Shown here piece after piece: positions 27,874 to 36,866 of a stretch of DNA of 64,000 bases (its first letter is position 1; every line of letters starts with the position of its first letter). Made by a program: the position numbers and the translations under genes. The notes beneath the pieces were generated by a model. It searched no databases. It had not been told where the DNA came from and worked only from the letters and a program-made list of their open reading frames with translations. The DNA is from Atopostipes sp963558565. Its GTDB lineage: Bacteria; Bacillota; Bacilli; Lactobacillales; Carnobacteriaceae_A. The DNA is taken from positions 23,038 to 87,037 of the forward strand of contig CAUWGX010000007.1 of the NCBI GenBank assembly GCA_963558565.1. Direction: 5' to 3'.

Positions 27874-28944
27874 TTATAATTGCTCCAGTTTTTGCGCTTG
27901 ATCTTGTAGCGTCAACTCTTCAACAATTTCGTCCAGATCACCATCTAAAACTTGTTCTAACTTATGAATGGTTAAGTTAATTCGGTGGTCAGTCACTCGC
28001 CCTTGAGGGAAATTATACGTTCGAATTCTTTCTGAACGATCTCCGGTACCGATCGCTGACTTACGTTCTGCATCCACTTCGGCTTGAGCCGCTTGTTCAT
28101 AGTAATCATAAACACGTGAACGTAGAACCTTCATGGCTTTTTCACGGTTTTTCAGTTGTGAACGTTCATCTTGCATCGCAACAACAATTCCTGTCGGTTC
28201 GTGCGTTAAACGGACAGCAGAGTCAGTCATGTTCACGTGCTGACCTCCAGCTCCACTTGCACGGTAGATATCTACACGAATATCGTTTTGGTCGATATCC
28301 ACTTCAACATCTTCTACTTCCGGCATAACGACAACTGTTGCTGTTGACGTGTGTACTCGTCCTTGAGATTCGGTTTCAGGTACACGTTGCACTCGGTGGG
28401 CGCCGTTTTCATATTTTAATTTCGAATAAACATTTTTTCCGTTAATCGATAAAATAAGTTCCTTGAAACCGCCGACTCCAGTGGATGTTGATTCCAGCAC
28501 TTCGGTCTTCCAACCATTTTTGTCGGCAAACTTTTGGTACATATGGAATAGATCCCCCGCGAATAGTTGGGCTTCGTCTCCCCCAGCTGCCCCACGGATT
28601 TCCATAATAATATTTTTCCCGTCATTTTCATCTTTTGGAATCAATAAGAACTTCAGCTTTTCTTCTAATGCTTCTTTTTCTTCTAAAAGTTCTTCTTTTT
28701 CCATTTCAGCTAATTCTTTCATCTCATCTTCTAAAGATTCATTGAGGAGTTCATTGGTATCTTCTAGATCTGCTTTGACTTTCTTATATCGTTGATACTC
28801 TTGGACGGTCTCCCGCAGATCGCCTTCCTCTTTACTTAATTCTTTAATCTTATTCGAATCTTTTGTAATTTCTGGGTCACTTAACATCGCATTAATTTCG
28901 CGATACCGTACTTCGACATTTTCTAATTGATCAAAAATATCCAT
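27874..28944 (-). CDS. prfA: peptide chain release factor 1
   Basis: Recognises UAA and UAG stop codons and triggers peptide release. The decoding loop region and the peptidyl-hydrolysis motif SGAGGQHVN (about residue 232) are present; 356 residues. The ATG at 28944 has GGAAGAG upstream inside the 3' end of tdk and follows the tdk stop by one base; a longer frame overlapping tdk is rejected. Note that RF1 reads the TAA found in pcrA. Confidence 0.96.
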   Translation of the reverse strand: MDIFDQLENVEVRYREINAMLSDPEITKDSNKIKELSKEEGDLRETVQEYQRYKKVKADLEDTNELLNESLEDEMKELAEMEKEELLEEKEALEEKLKFLLIPKDENDGKNIIMEIRGAAGGDEAQLFAGDLFHMYQKFADKNGWKTEVLESTSTGVGGFKELILSINGKNVYSKLKYENGAHRVQRVPETESQGRVHTSTATVVVMPEVEDVEVDIDQNDIRVDIYRASGAGGQHVNMTDSAVRLTHEPTGIVVAMQDERSQLKNREKAMKVLRSRVYDYYEQAAQAEVDAERKSAIGTGDRSERIRTYNFPQGRVTDHRINLTIHKLEQVLDGDLDEIVEELTLQDQAQKLEQL

Positions 28945-28945
28945 A

Positions 28946-29530
28946 TTAATCTCTTCCTTCTTCAATCTCTGGATGGAAATAGTGATGACGACAAACGGGG
29001 AAATAGCTTTCATTCCCGCCAATTTGAATTTGTTCTCCTTCATAGACAGGCTTTCCATCGCTCATCCGTAAATTCATAATGGCTTTTTTGCCGCAATACC
29101 AACAAATTGTTTTAATTTCTTCAATCTTTTCAGCGTATAGTAATAAATATCTTGAGCCTTCAAACAGTTGATTCATAAAATCATTTTTAAGGCCGAACGT
29201 CATGACCGGAATATTTAATTCATCCACAATTTTCGTTAATTGAATGACGTGTTCTTTTGTTAAAAATTGTGCTTCATCAATTAAAATGCACCAGATTTTT
29301 TCATCTGCTGCTTGAATCTCTTCGAAAATATTTGTATCTTGTCTAATCGGTGTTGCTTCTCGACGCATCCCTGTTCGACTGGAGATAACCCCCACGCCAT
29401 CGCGGTCGTCTACACCGCTTGTATAAATTTTCACTATTTTATTTTGTTCTTCATAATTATGAGCAACTTTTAAGACTTCGATTGATTTCCCACTATTCAT
29501 TGCTCCATATCTAAAATACAATTGTGCCAT
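28946..29530 (-). CDS. tdk: thymidine kinase
   Basis: Type II thymidine kinase of the salvage pathway. Walker A YGAMNSGKS near residue 9, Walker B-like CILIDEAQFL, and the zinc-ribbon CWYCGKKA with a C-terminal CRHH. Length of 194 residues matches the family. The ATG at 29530 lies nine bases after GAGAGG; a TTG at 29539 is in frame but sits against the binding site. First gene of tdk-prfA-prmC-(tsaC-upp). Confidence 0.94.
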   Translation of the reverse strand: MAQLYFRYGAMNSGKSIEVLKVAHNYEEQNKIVKIYTSGVDDRDGVGVISSRTGMRREATPIRQDTNIFEEIQAADEKIWCILIDEAQFLTKEHVIQLTKIVDELNIPVMTFGLKNDFMNQLFEGSRYLLLYAEKIEEIKTICWYCGKKAIMNLRMSDGKPVYEGEQIQIGGNESYFPVCRHHYFHPEIEEGRD

Positions 29531-29590
29531 TCTGTTCAACCTCTCAATTCTCTTATGAAACGTTCATGTTCATCATGCTAGTCCTTAAAA

Positions 29591-29619
29591 ATTATAACGA
29601 ATGCAAGGTAAAAGTACAA
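29591..29619 (-). promoter_or_regulatory. promoter of the tdk-prfA-prmC operon
   Basis: -35 TTGTAC (29614-29619), 17-base spacer, -10 TATAAT (29591-29596), about 60 bases before tdk. In the remaining 275 bases up to manA I see only A/T-rich sequence and no convincing gene. Confidence 0.75.
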
Positions 29620-29894
29620 GGCAACAAACCCTTCTCGCATCTTTTTACTTTGATAAAAGTATTTTATTTTAAAATAAAAAATGGCCTCTTTCTCTAATTG
29701 AAGGAAAACACCACCGTTCTTATTTTTAAAGACTTTATCAATCAGCTTTTTTTTATCATATGGTCATTTCATTGCTTACGTATGATTTTTACTTCACTTT
29801 TCCTCGCTGCTTGCTAAGCTAACATTTCTATTCTGCTTCCTTTCTGTGATAAACTAGCTTTAACGAAACGAACTAAAAAGAATGGAGTGTCAAT

Positions 29895-30836
29895 ATGGAA
29901 CCGTTATTTTTAAAAGGTGTCTTACAAGATAAAATTTGGGGTGGAACTAAATTAAGGGATGAATTTGGTTATGATATCCCCAGCGAAACAACAGGCGAGT
30001 TATGGGCGATTAGTGCTCATCCAAATGGTCCCGCCACAGTCAAAAATGGCCAGTATGCAGGAAAAACACTGCTCGAATTATGGGACGAACACCGCGAGTT
30101 ATTTGGTGATCAAGAAGGCGATGTATTCCCACTACTTACAAAAATTATTGACGCACAACAAGATTTATCTGTACAAGTTCACCCAGGTGACGGTTATGCT
30201 TTGCAGCATGAAGGTGAATTAGGGAAATCAGAGTGTTGGTACGTTTTGGACGCTGAGCCGGGGGCCGAAATTGTCTTTGGCCATAATGCAGAATCGATTG
30301 CTGATTTTCGCCAGTATATCGAAGATGAACGCTGGGACGAGTTATTACGTACCATTAAAGTACAAGCAGGAGACTTTTTCTATGTCCCTAGTGGAACCGT
30401 TCATGCGATCGGCAGCGGGGTCATGGTACTAGAAACACAACAATCGAGTGATACAACTTACCGTTTGTATGACTACAATCGCCGCGATGATGATGGGAAC
30501 TTAAGAGATTTACATATCGAGCAAGCCATCGATGTCACGACGATTCCTCATCAAGACCAGCAACCACAAAAAGTTGTCGATGCAGTAGCTGGCGGTACAT
30601 TAACAACGCTTGTCACTAATGAATTTTTCACCGTTTTTAACTGGGAAGTCGAAGGGCCAATCACTTTTCAGCAAGACGCGTTATATACATTAGTCAGTGT
30701 AATTGAAGGAGAAGGCCAAGTAATTATTCGGGGCCAAGAATACCCACTCAAAAAAGGCGATCATTTTCTTCTCCCAAATGAAGTTGAAGAATGGACACTC
30801 GATGGTGATATGCAACTAATCGCTTCACAACCTTAA
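29895..30836 (+). CDS. manA: mannose-6-phosphate isomerase, class I
   Basis: Zinc enzyme interconverting mannose-6-phosphate and fructose-6-phosphate. The short Firmicute form (313 residues) begins with KIWGGTKLRD, has the zinc-binding VQVHPGD and GKSECWYVL, and YVPSGTVHAIG with the catalytic-site histidine. TGGAGTG precedes the ATG. Single gene with its own terminator. Confidence 0.95.
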   Translation: MEPLFLKGVLQDKIWGGTKLRDEFGYDIPSETTGELWAISAHPNGPATVKNGQYAGKTLLELWDEHRELFGDQEGDVFPLLTKIIDAQQDLSVQVHPGDGYALQHEGELGKSECWYVLDAEPGAEIVFGHNAESIADFRQYIEDERWDELLRTIKVQAGDFFYVPSGTVHAIGSGVMVLETQQSSDTTYRLYDYNRRDDDGNLRDLHIEQAIDVTTIPHQDQQPQKVVDAVAGGTLTTLVTNEFFTVFNWEVEGPITFQQDALYTLVSVIEGEGQVIIRGQEYPLKKGDHFLLPNEVEEWTLDGDMQLIASQP

Positions 30837-30850
30837 TCAAAAATATAAAG

Positions 30851-30927
30851 AGGCTCTTTCAGTTGATGAATGGACTACCCCCTGTCTGCTTGACAGGGGC
30901 AGTTCAAAAAACGAAAGAGCCTTTTTG
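30851..30927. terminator. nested double hairpin terminator after manA
   Basis: Outer stem AGGCTCTTTC (30851-30860) pairs with GAAAGAGCCT (30913-30922), followed by TTTTT on plus. Inside it a second strong stem, CCCCTGTC with GACAGGGG (30879-30886 and 30892-30899), forms independently. Can also act on the converging MATE transcript. Confidence 0.75.
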
Positions 30928-30934
30928 CATTTAT

Positions 30935-32296
30935 TTAAGGATTCAGGAAATATTTCCGATAAGTTCGTAAAATAAAAAGGGAAAGAATTAAAGTAAAGCC
31001 TTCAACGACGAACATCGTTAACCATACCCCTGTAACACCAAACCCTTTGGTCATGAGGAAAAGCACAGGGAAAATGAGTAATAAGCCTCGTAGCAATGAA
31101 ATAATCAGTGATGGCCGCGAACGCTCGACCGCAGACATAAAATAAATGACGGCAAAGTTAATCCCTGTAAATAAAAAGGATGCAAAATATAATTTAAGTC
31201 CCGGAACAGCCAATTCAGCCAGCTGTTTATTTTGTTGATTATTAAATAAGGCCACAATGTTTTCGGAGAACAGCAAACCGATCCCAAAGAAGACAACACC
31301 AAGAGCTCCCGTAGTGATAAGAGCATATTTCAATACTTTTTTAATGCTTTTTCTTTTTCCTGCCCCATAGAAAATACTCACTAGAGGTTGAAAACCTTGC
31401 CCTACCCCGGTGAATAAAGCAATAGCAATAATATTCATATTTGCAATAATAGCATAGGCAGACACCCCAATATTTCCTACCAGGCGTAATAAGACACTAT
31501 TGAATAAAAACATAACAACCGCTGAAGAAAATTCATTCAGAAAAGCAGGGAAACCGATTGAGAAAACTCGACGTATTTTCCGCCATTGCATAGCCATTGG
31601 ACGAAAGAATAATTGACGCTTATTATTTTTTAAATGCAAGGTGGAAATGATTAAAGAAACCCCAGGAGAAACGACGGTAGCTAAAGCAGCCCCTCGTAGC
31701 CCCATATTCAACGGGAATATAAAGATATAATCTAAGATAATATTCATCAAACCACCAATTAATAAAGCAGCCATGGCTAATTTCGGATTATGATCATTTC
31801 TTAAAAAGGTGATATAAACATTATTCAGAATAAATAAAGGTGCAAAAAGTATAATCAGTGTATAGTAATCTTTAGCCATCTTAAATAAAGGACCATTTGC
31901 GCCTAAAAAACTTAAGATGGAATCGGTAAAGATGAACGTGATTCCGCTAAAGAGTAAAGCCACGATCAACGAAAGCACGATCGTAAACGTAAAATTCACT
32001 TGCCCCTCTTCAATATTTCCACGACCTTTTTCAATTGCATATAAAGTCGCTCCTCCAACCCCTAACATCCAGCCAAGACCATTAAATGTATTGACCATCG
32101 GCAAAACAATATTCAAAGCTGCAATCCCATCAGCTCCCACGCCATTTGCGACAAAGAGTGTATCGGCCAAAATAAATAAAGAGGTTCCCGCCATGCTTAA
32201 CATGCCAAACAAAACATTTGTTAAAAATGTCTTTTTAATTGATTCATCTCGTATTTGTTGTTTCAATCTATTTTTCCCTTTCTTTAAAAAAAGCAT
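30935..32296 (-). CDS. MATE family efflux transporter
   Basis: Twelve-helix drug/sodium antiporter of the MATE family, MepA-like: two related six-helix halves, with GMLSMAGTSLFILADTLFVA in helix 1 and SIGFPAFLNEFSSAVVMFLF at the start of the second half. Start is uncertain: ATG 32296 has only a weak AAGAAG; TTG 32266 has AAAGGG nine bases upstream and is a good alternative. Substrate unknown. An inverted repeat lies 47-71 bases before the ATG and may control it. Confidence 0.85.
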   Translation of the reverse strand: MLFLKKGKNRLKQQIRDESIKKTFLTNVLFGMLSMAGTSLFILADTLFVANGVGADGIAALNIVLPMVNTFNGLGWMLGVGGATLYAIEKGRGNIEEGQVNFTFTIVLSLIVALLFSGITFIFTDSILSFLGANGPLFKMAKDYYTLIILFAPLFILNNVYITFLRNDHNPKLAMAALLIGGLMNIILDYIFIFPLNMGLRGAALATVVSPGVSLIISTLHLKNNKRQLFFRPMAMQWRKIRRVFSIGFPAFLNEFSSAVVMFLFNSVLLRLVGNIGVSAYAIIANMNIIAIALFTGVGQGFQPLVSIFYGAGKRKSIKKVLKYALITTGALGVVFFGIGLLFSENIVALFNNQQNKQLAELAVPGLKLYFASFLFTGINFAVIYFMSAVERSRPSLIISLLRGLLLIFPVLFLMTKGFGVTGVWLTMFVVEGFTLILSLFILRTYRKYFLNP

Positions 32297-32342
32297 CTTC
32301 TTCTTTTGCTTCAAAGACCTACACAAAAGAAAAAAATGCTTG

Positions 32343-32367
32343 ACTGTTTGTCCGGTGACAAAACAGT
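32343..32367 (-). promoter_or_regulatory. inverted repeat upstream of the MATE gene
   Basis: ACTGTTTGTC (32343-32352), spacer CGGT, GACAAAACAGT (32357-32367): 10- and 11-base arms with a one-base bulge. It could be a repressor operator or, because T7 follows eight bases later on the minus strand, a small attenuator hairpin. Confidence 0.5.
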
Positions 32368-32432
32368 TTTAAAATATTTTATTACTTTTACTCTATCATA
32401 TTTTATTGAATTGGCAAGTTTGACCTAAAAAT

Positions 32433-32479
32433 AAAAAAAACCCCTAAAGGGTGATTTCGATCCACTCCCTTAGAAGGTT
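32433..32479 (-). terminator. terminator of the ABC exporter operon
   Basis: Minus strand: CTAAGGGAGTG pairs imperfectly with CACCCTTTAG, extended by AACC/GGTT, followed by TTTTTTTTATTTTT. It lies 18 bases after the second ABC gene. Confidence 0.75.
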
Positions 32480-32496
32480 TTATTCAATCATTCTAT

Positions 32497-34353
32497 TTAA
32501 GCAAAGGACATGTCTTCTGGACTGGCGAATTGCGCATTGTAAATATCGGCATAGAAGCCTTCTTTTGCAAGCAATTCATCATGTGTACCAATCTCGACCA
32601 CATCTCCTTGGTCCATGACCACAATCTTATCCGCATCCTGAATCGTTGATAGACGGTGAGCGACAACAAAACTTGTACGCCCTTCAAGCACATTTTCCAT
32701 GGCTGTCTGAATCAAGGCTTCAGTACGAGTATCCACTGATGATGTTGCTTCATCCAGGATTAAAATCTCTGGATCGGCTAAGAAAGCTCGAGCAATCGTA
32801 ATTAATTGTCTTTGTCCTTGTGAGATATTCGTTGATTCCTCATTCAAGATTGTATCATAGCCTCGCGGTAATCGGCGCACAAACTCATCGACATAAGCGG
32901 CTCTCGCTGCTTTTTGGATATCTTCTGCTGTCGCATCTGAGTTCCCGTAGGCAATATTATCCCAAATCGTTCCATTAAATAACCAAGTGTCTTGTAGAAC
33001 CATTGAGAAATGGTCACGCAACTCTTCTCGGTCAATGTCACGAATATCTTTTCCTTTATAACGAATCCGTCCTCCATTGACATCATAAAATCGTTCCAGC
33101 AAGTTAATTAATGTAGATTTACCGGCCCCCGTTGGACCAACGACAGCAATCATTTCGCCTTCTTTAACCGTTAAATTAAAATCAGTCATTAATAAGTTTT
33201 CCATGTCACTATATTTAAATTGAACATTTTCAAATTCAATAATATAAGGCGTGTCTTCTTTTACCGGACGGTTTTCTTGTGTATCTTCCATTTCTTCTTC
33301 ATCTAGTAATTCAAAAACACGTTCGACGGAAGCGACTGTAATTTGAATACTGTTCGCTAATTGAGCAATTTGTCGAACCGGTTGTGAGAAACGGTTAACG
33401 TATTGAATAAATGCTTGAACGTTCCCTAAAGGAATAACGCCTTGCAGCACACCAAAACCACCATAAAGAGTAATCGCAAAGATTCCTAAGTCACGCGCAA
33501 AGTTAACCGCAGGCATCATAATTCCTGAGTAAAACTGTGCTCTCCATGACGTTTCATATAACTCGTCACTGTGTTCGACTAAGCGAGAAACTTCATCATC
33601 TTCACGGTTATATGTTTTTACAATCGTGTGGCCTGAATAAATTTCCTCCACACGGTCGTTTAATTCTCCAACAACTCGTTGTTGTTTCGCGAATTGTCGT
33701 TGAGATTTCGGGGCAATAAAGGCAATAAATAAGGCACTTAACCCGATACTTACAAATACAATGAGTGTCATTCTCACATCAACCGTCAACATCGCAACTA
33801 AAACAGCGAAAAACGTTACAACCGCTAATATGAATTGGGATAAGGATCTTTGTAGAGTATTTGAAATCTGTTCCATATCGTTTACTGCCCGTGACATGAC
33901 GTCTCCGACAGAATGTGTATCAAAGTATTCAATGGGTAAAGTCCCTAATTTTGCTTTTAGATCTTCTCTTAAATCATAAACTGTTCTTTGAGAAACAACC
34001 GCTGTAATATATCTTTGTAAATATCTAAAAACAGCTTCTAATACATAAAGAATCACTAAAATTAAGACGATCTGACGAATCGCACCAAAATCGATGGGGA
34101 AAACATCTACTGTTTGTCCCGCTTCGCGTAAAGCCATTCCTTCTCGAAAGCCTTCGAAAATTTCAGTCGTTGCTTGTCCTAATACACTAGGTGTAAAAGC
34201 CGCGAAAATGGCGGATCCAGCAGCGAAAAAGACAATAGCTACTAAGGCCCAAAGACGAGTCGACATATATCGTAATAAACGGGCAACTGTTCCAAAAAAG
34301 TTATTCGCTTTACGTACGCCTATATCCGAAGTTTCTTTATCGTTTTTAGCCAT
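32497..34353 (-). CDS. heterodimeric ABC multidrug exporter, catalytically active half (EfrB/LmrD-like)
   Basis: Six membrane helices in residues 1-340 and a nucleotide-binding domain in 365-610. Walker A VGPTGAGKST, Walker B ILILDEATSSVD with catalytic glutamate and the H-loop histidine AHRLST are canonical, but the signature is ISQGQ instead of LSGGQ. That combination is typical of the consensus half of EfrAB/LmrCD/BmrCD exporters, whose own signature serves the degenerate site. Its start overlaps the preceding ABC gene by one base (TAATG), so the halves are made together. 618 residues. Substrate unknown. Confidence 0.9.
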   Translation of the reverse strand: MAKNDKETSDIGVRKANNFFGTVARLLRYMSTRLWALVAIVFFAAGSAIFAAFTPSVLGQATTEIFEGFREGMALREAGQTVDVFPIDFGAIRQIVLILVILYVLEAVFRYLQRYITAVVSQRTVYDLREDLKAKLGTLPIEYFDTHSVGDVMSRAVNDMEQISNTLQRSLSQFILAVVTFFAVLVAMLTVDVRMTLIVFVSIGLSALFIAFIAPKSQRQFAKQQRVVGELNDRVEEIYSGHTIVKTYNREDDEVSRLVEHSDELYETSWRAQFYSGIMMPAVNFARDLGIFAITLYGGFGVLQGVIPLGNVQAFIQYVNRFSQPVRQIAQLANSIQITVASVERVFELLDEEEMEDTQENRPVKEDTPYIIEFENVQFKYSDMENLLMTDFNLTVKEGEMIAVVGPTGAGKSTLINLLERFYDVNGGRIRYKGKDIRDIDREELRDHFSMVLQDTWLFNGTIWDNIAYGNSDATAEDIQKAARAAYVDEFVRRLPRGYDTILNEESTNISQGQRQLITIARAFLADPEILILDEATSSVDTRTEALIQTAMENVLEGRTSFVVAHRLSTIQDADKIVVMDQGDVVEIGTHDELLAKEGFYADIYNAQFASPEDMSFA

Positions 34354-36077
34354 TAAATATCTTCCCCTTTCATTTGAGATTCTAGAATTTCTTGATAAAC
34401 TTCATTATTTTCTTTCAGTTCTTCGTGTGTCCCTTTTCCAACTAATTTTCCACCTTCTAAAACAAGGATTTCATCGGCATCAATAACGGTACTAATTCGT
34501 TGCGCGATAATAATCACAGCTTTATCCGTTGTTTCTGGCTCCAATGCTTCTCGTAAGTCGGCATCTGTTTTGAAATCAAGGGCAGAGAAAGAGTCATCAA
34601 ATACTAAAATTCTAGCATCTGTGACGAGTGCTCGAGCAATACTTAGCCGTTGACGTTGTCCACCTGAGAAGTTATCGCCGCCTTGCTCTACTCTTGCGCC
34701 TAAACCTTCTGGAAGTTCAGAAACAAAGTCAGCACCTTGTGCAACTTCTAAAGCATGCCACAATTCTTCATCCGATGCTTCTTCATTCCCATACGTTAGA
34801 TTCTCTCGAATTGTTCCTGAAAATAATCGAGCATCTTGTGTCGCAAAACCAATCGCATTCCGAAGATTTTCTTGGGACATATTTCTGATATCTATACCAT
34901 TAATTTCGATAGAACCTGAATCAATATCATATAAACGAATGATCAAGTTTGCTAAAGTAGATTTTCCGGTCCCTGTTCCTCCAATAACGGCTAGCTTTTC
35001 ACCATCTTTAACGGAAAAATCAATATCTTCTAAAGCAAGCTTGCTCGTTCCTGGATAACTGAAGTCCACATGGTCAAATTCCAATTCCACTTCATCTGCA
35101 TCGAGGTCTAAGGTAGCGGGTCTCTCTTTGTCGACAATTTCATTCGGCTCATCCAATACTTGCAAGATACGTTCTACAGCAACTTGCATACGCGGAATCA
35201 TCGTAATAATATTAGATAACATCATGATTCCCATTAAAATGTTGGTCGAATACGAAGTAAAGGCCACTAAGTTCCCCACTTCCATTTCTCCGATACTCAC
35301 ATATTGCGCGCCAAACCAAATAACTAAAATGGAGGTCGCACTCGTTAGGAGAATCATTAAGGGGTTGGTTAGGGCCATATACGTTTGTGCGCTTGTGGCT
35401 GTTTGTGCGTAATCTTCGTTAGCTTCGGCAAATCTTTCTTCTTCATAATCTTCTCGATTAAATGCACGAATGACACGAATACCTGTTAATCCTTCTCGGA
35501 AAACTCGGTTCAGTCTATCCGTCTTAATCTGTAAAGAACGGAATAAAGGATTGACTTTTCTTAATATAAAAATAATACTTACAATAAGAATAGGAACAAT
35601 AATAACAAACACAACGGCCAATCTCGGCTCTCTCGTAAAGGCTAATGTAGCTGCAACAATAATTCGCAGCGGATCCAAGATCATAAATCTTAAAATCATC
35701 ACTAATGCTTGTTGGATTTGTAGCACATCACTCGTTGTACGCGTCATTAAAGTGGATGTTCCAAATTTATCAATTTCTTCATTAGAGAAATTCAATATTT
35801 TATCAAATAAAGGATTTCTCAATTCTGCTCCCACCCGTTGCGATTCGGTTGAAGCAAAATAGACGTTTAAAATAGATCCAATAAATCCGGCAACTGCGAC
35901 TGCAACCATAATTCCGCCGTATTTCAGGATATAATCAATATTACCTGTCGCGACACCATTGTCTATAATCTCAGCTGAAAGTGTCGGTATAGCTAACATT
36001 GCGACTGCCTGAATAACCAGAAACACAAATAACCAGGCGATTCGACCTGGACGTAGCATCTGGAATATTCTCTTCAT
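34353..36077 (-). CDS. heterodimeric ABC multidrug exporter, degenerate half (EfrA/LmrC-like)
   Basis: Six membrane helices and a nucleotide-binding domain. Walker A IGGTGTGKST and signature FSGGQ are intact, but Walker B is ILVFDDSFSALD (Asp instead of catalytic Glu) and the H-loop is IAQRIST (Gln instead of His). These are the expected changes of the non-hydrolysing site in heterodimeric exporters. 574 residues. It follows the TetR gene by 30 bases and is coupled to the second half by overlap. Confidence 0.9.
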   Translation of the reverse strand: MKRIFQMLRPGRIAWLFVFLVIQAVAMLAIPTLSAEIIDNGVATGNIDYILKYGGIMVAVAVAGFIGSILNVYFASTESQRVGAELRNPLFDKILNFSNEEIDKFGTSTLMTRTTSDVLQIQQALVMILRFMILDPLRIIVAATLAFTREPRLAVVFVIIVPILIVSIIFILRKVNPLFRSLQIKTDRLNRVFREGLTGIRVIRAFNREDYEEERFAEANEDYAQTATSAQTYMALTNPLMILLTSATSILVIWFGAQYVSIGEMEVGNLVAFTSYSTNILMGIMMLSNIITMIPRMQVAVERILQVLDEPNEIVDKERPATLDLDADEVELEFDHVDFSYPGTSKLALEDIDFSVKDGEKLAVIGGTGTGKSTLANLIIRLYDIDSGSIEINGIDIRNMSQENLRNAIGFATQDARLFSGTIRENLTYGNEEASDEELWHALEVAQGADFVSELPEGLGARVEQGGDNFSGGQRQRLSIARALVTDARILVFDDSFSALDFKTDADLREALEPETTDKAVIIIAQRISTVIDADEILVLEGGKLVGKGTHEELKENNEVYQEILESQMKGEDI

Positions 36078-36107
36078 ACTATCATCTACTCTCTTTCTTA
36101 ATATTTT

Positions 36108-36728
36108 TTATTTTTCGATACCGTGATAAAACCAATCAACAGCTCGAAAGCTTTTTCCTTTGATTTCTTCCACAGATAAGTCATTGACAAAACCGTCAAT
36201 AATCATATGGTGGATGGTGTTTACTATAAAATAAATATATTCAAGAACTTCTTTGCTTGAATCTGTTTTTAAATTTTCGATATTAATCACATCTATAAAT
36301 TGAAGCTGTTCTTCTTCTCGGTTTCTATTTTGATGAGACAAACTAAAGATACCCTCTTGTCCTACAAGATGGTGATTGACATACAGAAAGGTATTTTTAT
36401 AAAAAGAAAAATATTCCGAATGAACAACTTCATCAATGTAAGCATCATAAAATTGCAGCAAAGATTGATACAAGTCTCCTGAATTTTCAATCAATAGATG
36501 CAGTAAATCATTTCGATGGTGTGCATATAAATAATGGACAAGATATTTATAAATATTCTCTTTATTTCCAAAATATTGGTAGAAACTTCCACGTGATATT
36601 CCTGCTTTTTTTACAATATTTGTGATCGATGCGTCGCCAAAATCTTGCTTTGAAAATTCGTTTAAAGCCGCTTCAATAATTCGATCTTTTTTCTCTTTAT
36701 CTAAATTCAAAAATGTTGATGAGCACAC
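36108..36728 (-). CDS. TetR/AcrR family regulator of the ABC exporter operon
   Basis: N-terminal TetR helix-turn-helix (KDRIIEAALNEF, SITNIVKKAGISRGSFYQYFGNKENIY) in residues 10-60 and a helical ligand domain to residue 206. First gene of the tetR-efrA-efrB-like operon, so it probably represses its own transcription. The start is GTG at 36728, six bases after AGGAGGG; a longer ATG frame to 36770 places that site inside the coding sequence and is rejected. The C-terminal half is rich in aromatic residues, as in drug-sensing members. Confidence 0.86.
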   Translation of the reverse strand: MCSSTFLNLDKEKKDRIIEAALNEFSKQDFGDASITNIVKKAGISRGSFYQYFGNKENIYKYLVHYLYAHHRNDLLHLLIENSGDLYQSLLQFYDAYIDEVVHSEYFSFYKNTFLYVNHHLVGQEGIFSLSHQNRNREEEQLQFIDVINIENLKTDSSKEVLEYIYFIVNTIHHMIIDGFVNDLSVEEIKGKSFRAVDWFYHGIEK

Positions 36729-36776
36729 GTTTTTCCCTCCTGTCATAGTATTTGTCTGATAAATGTCCATTCTTCC

Positions 36777-36805
36777 ATTGTATCAATAATTTCCTTTGGA
36801 ATCAA
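36777..36805 (-). promoter_or_regulatory. promoter of the tetR-ABC exporter operon
   Basis: -35 TTGATT (36800-36805), spacer 17, extended -10 TGATACAAT with the box at 36777-36782. About 50 bases before the GTG start; no obvious long palindrome was found between them. Confidence 0.7.
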
Positions 36806-36866
36806 ACAATAGGTTTCATTCTTAAAGTTTTTCATTTCAATCATAAAGAAGAGGAATTCGGCATTC

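Noticed and set aside
34353..36077. ABC exporter half damaged by mutation (Asp and Gln at catalytic positions)
   Set aside because: These changes are the normal state of the non-hydrolysing half in heterodimeric exporters and its partner is canonical at those positions.
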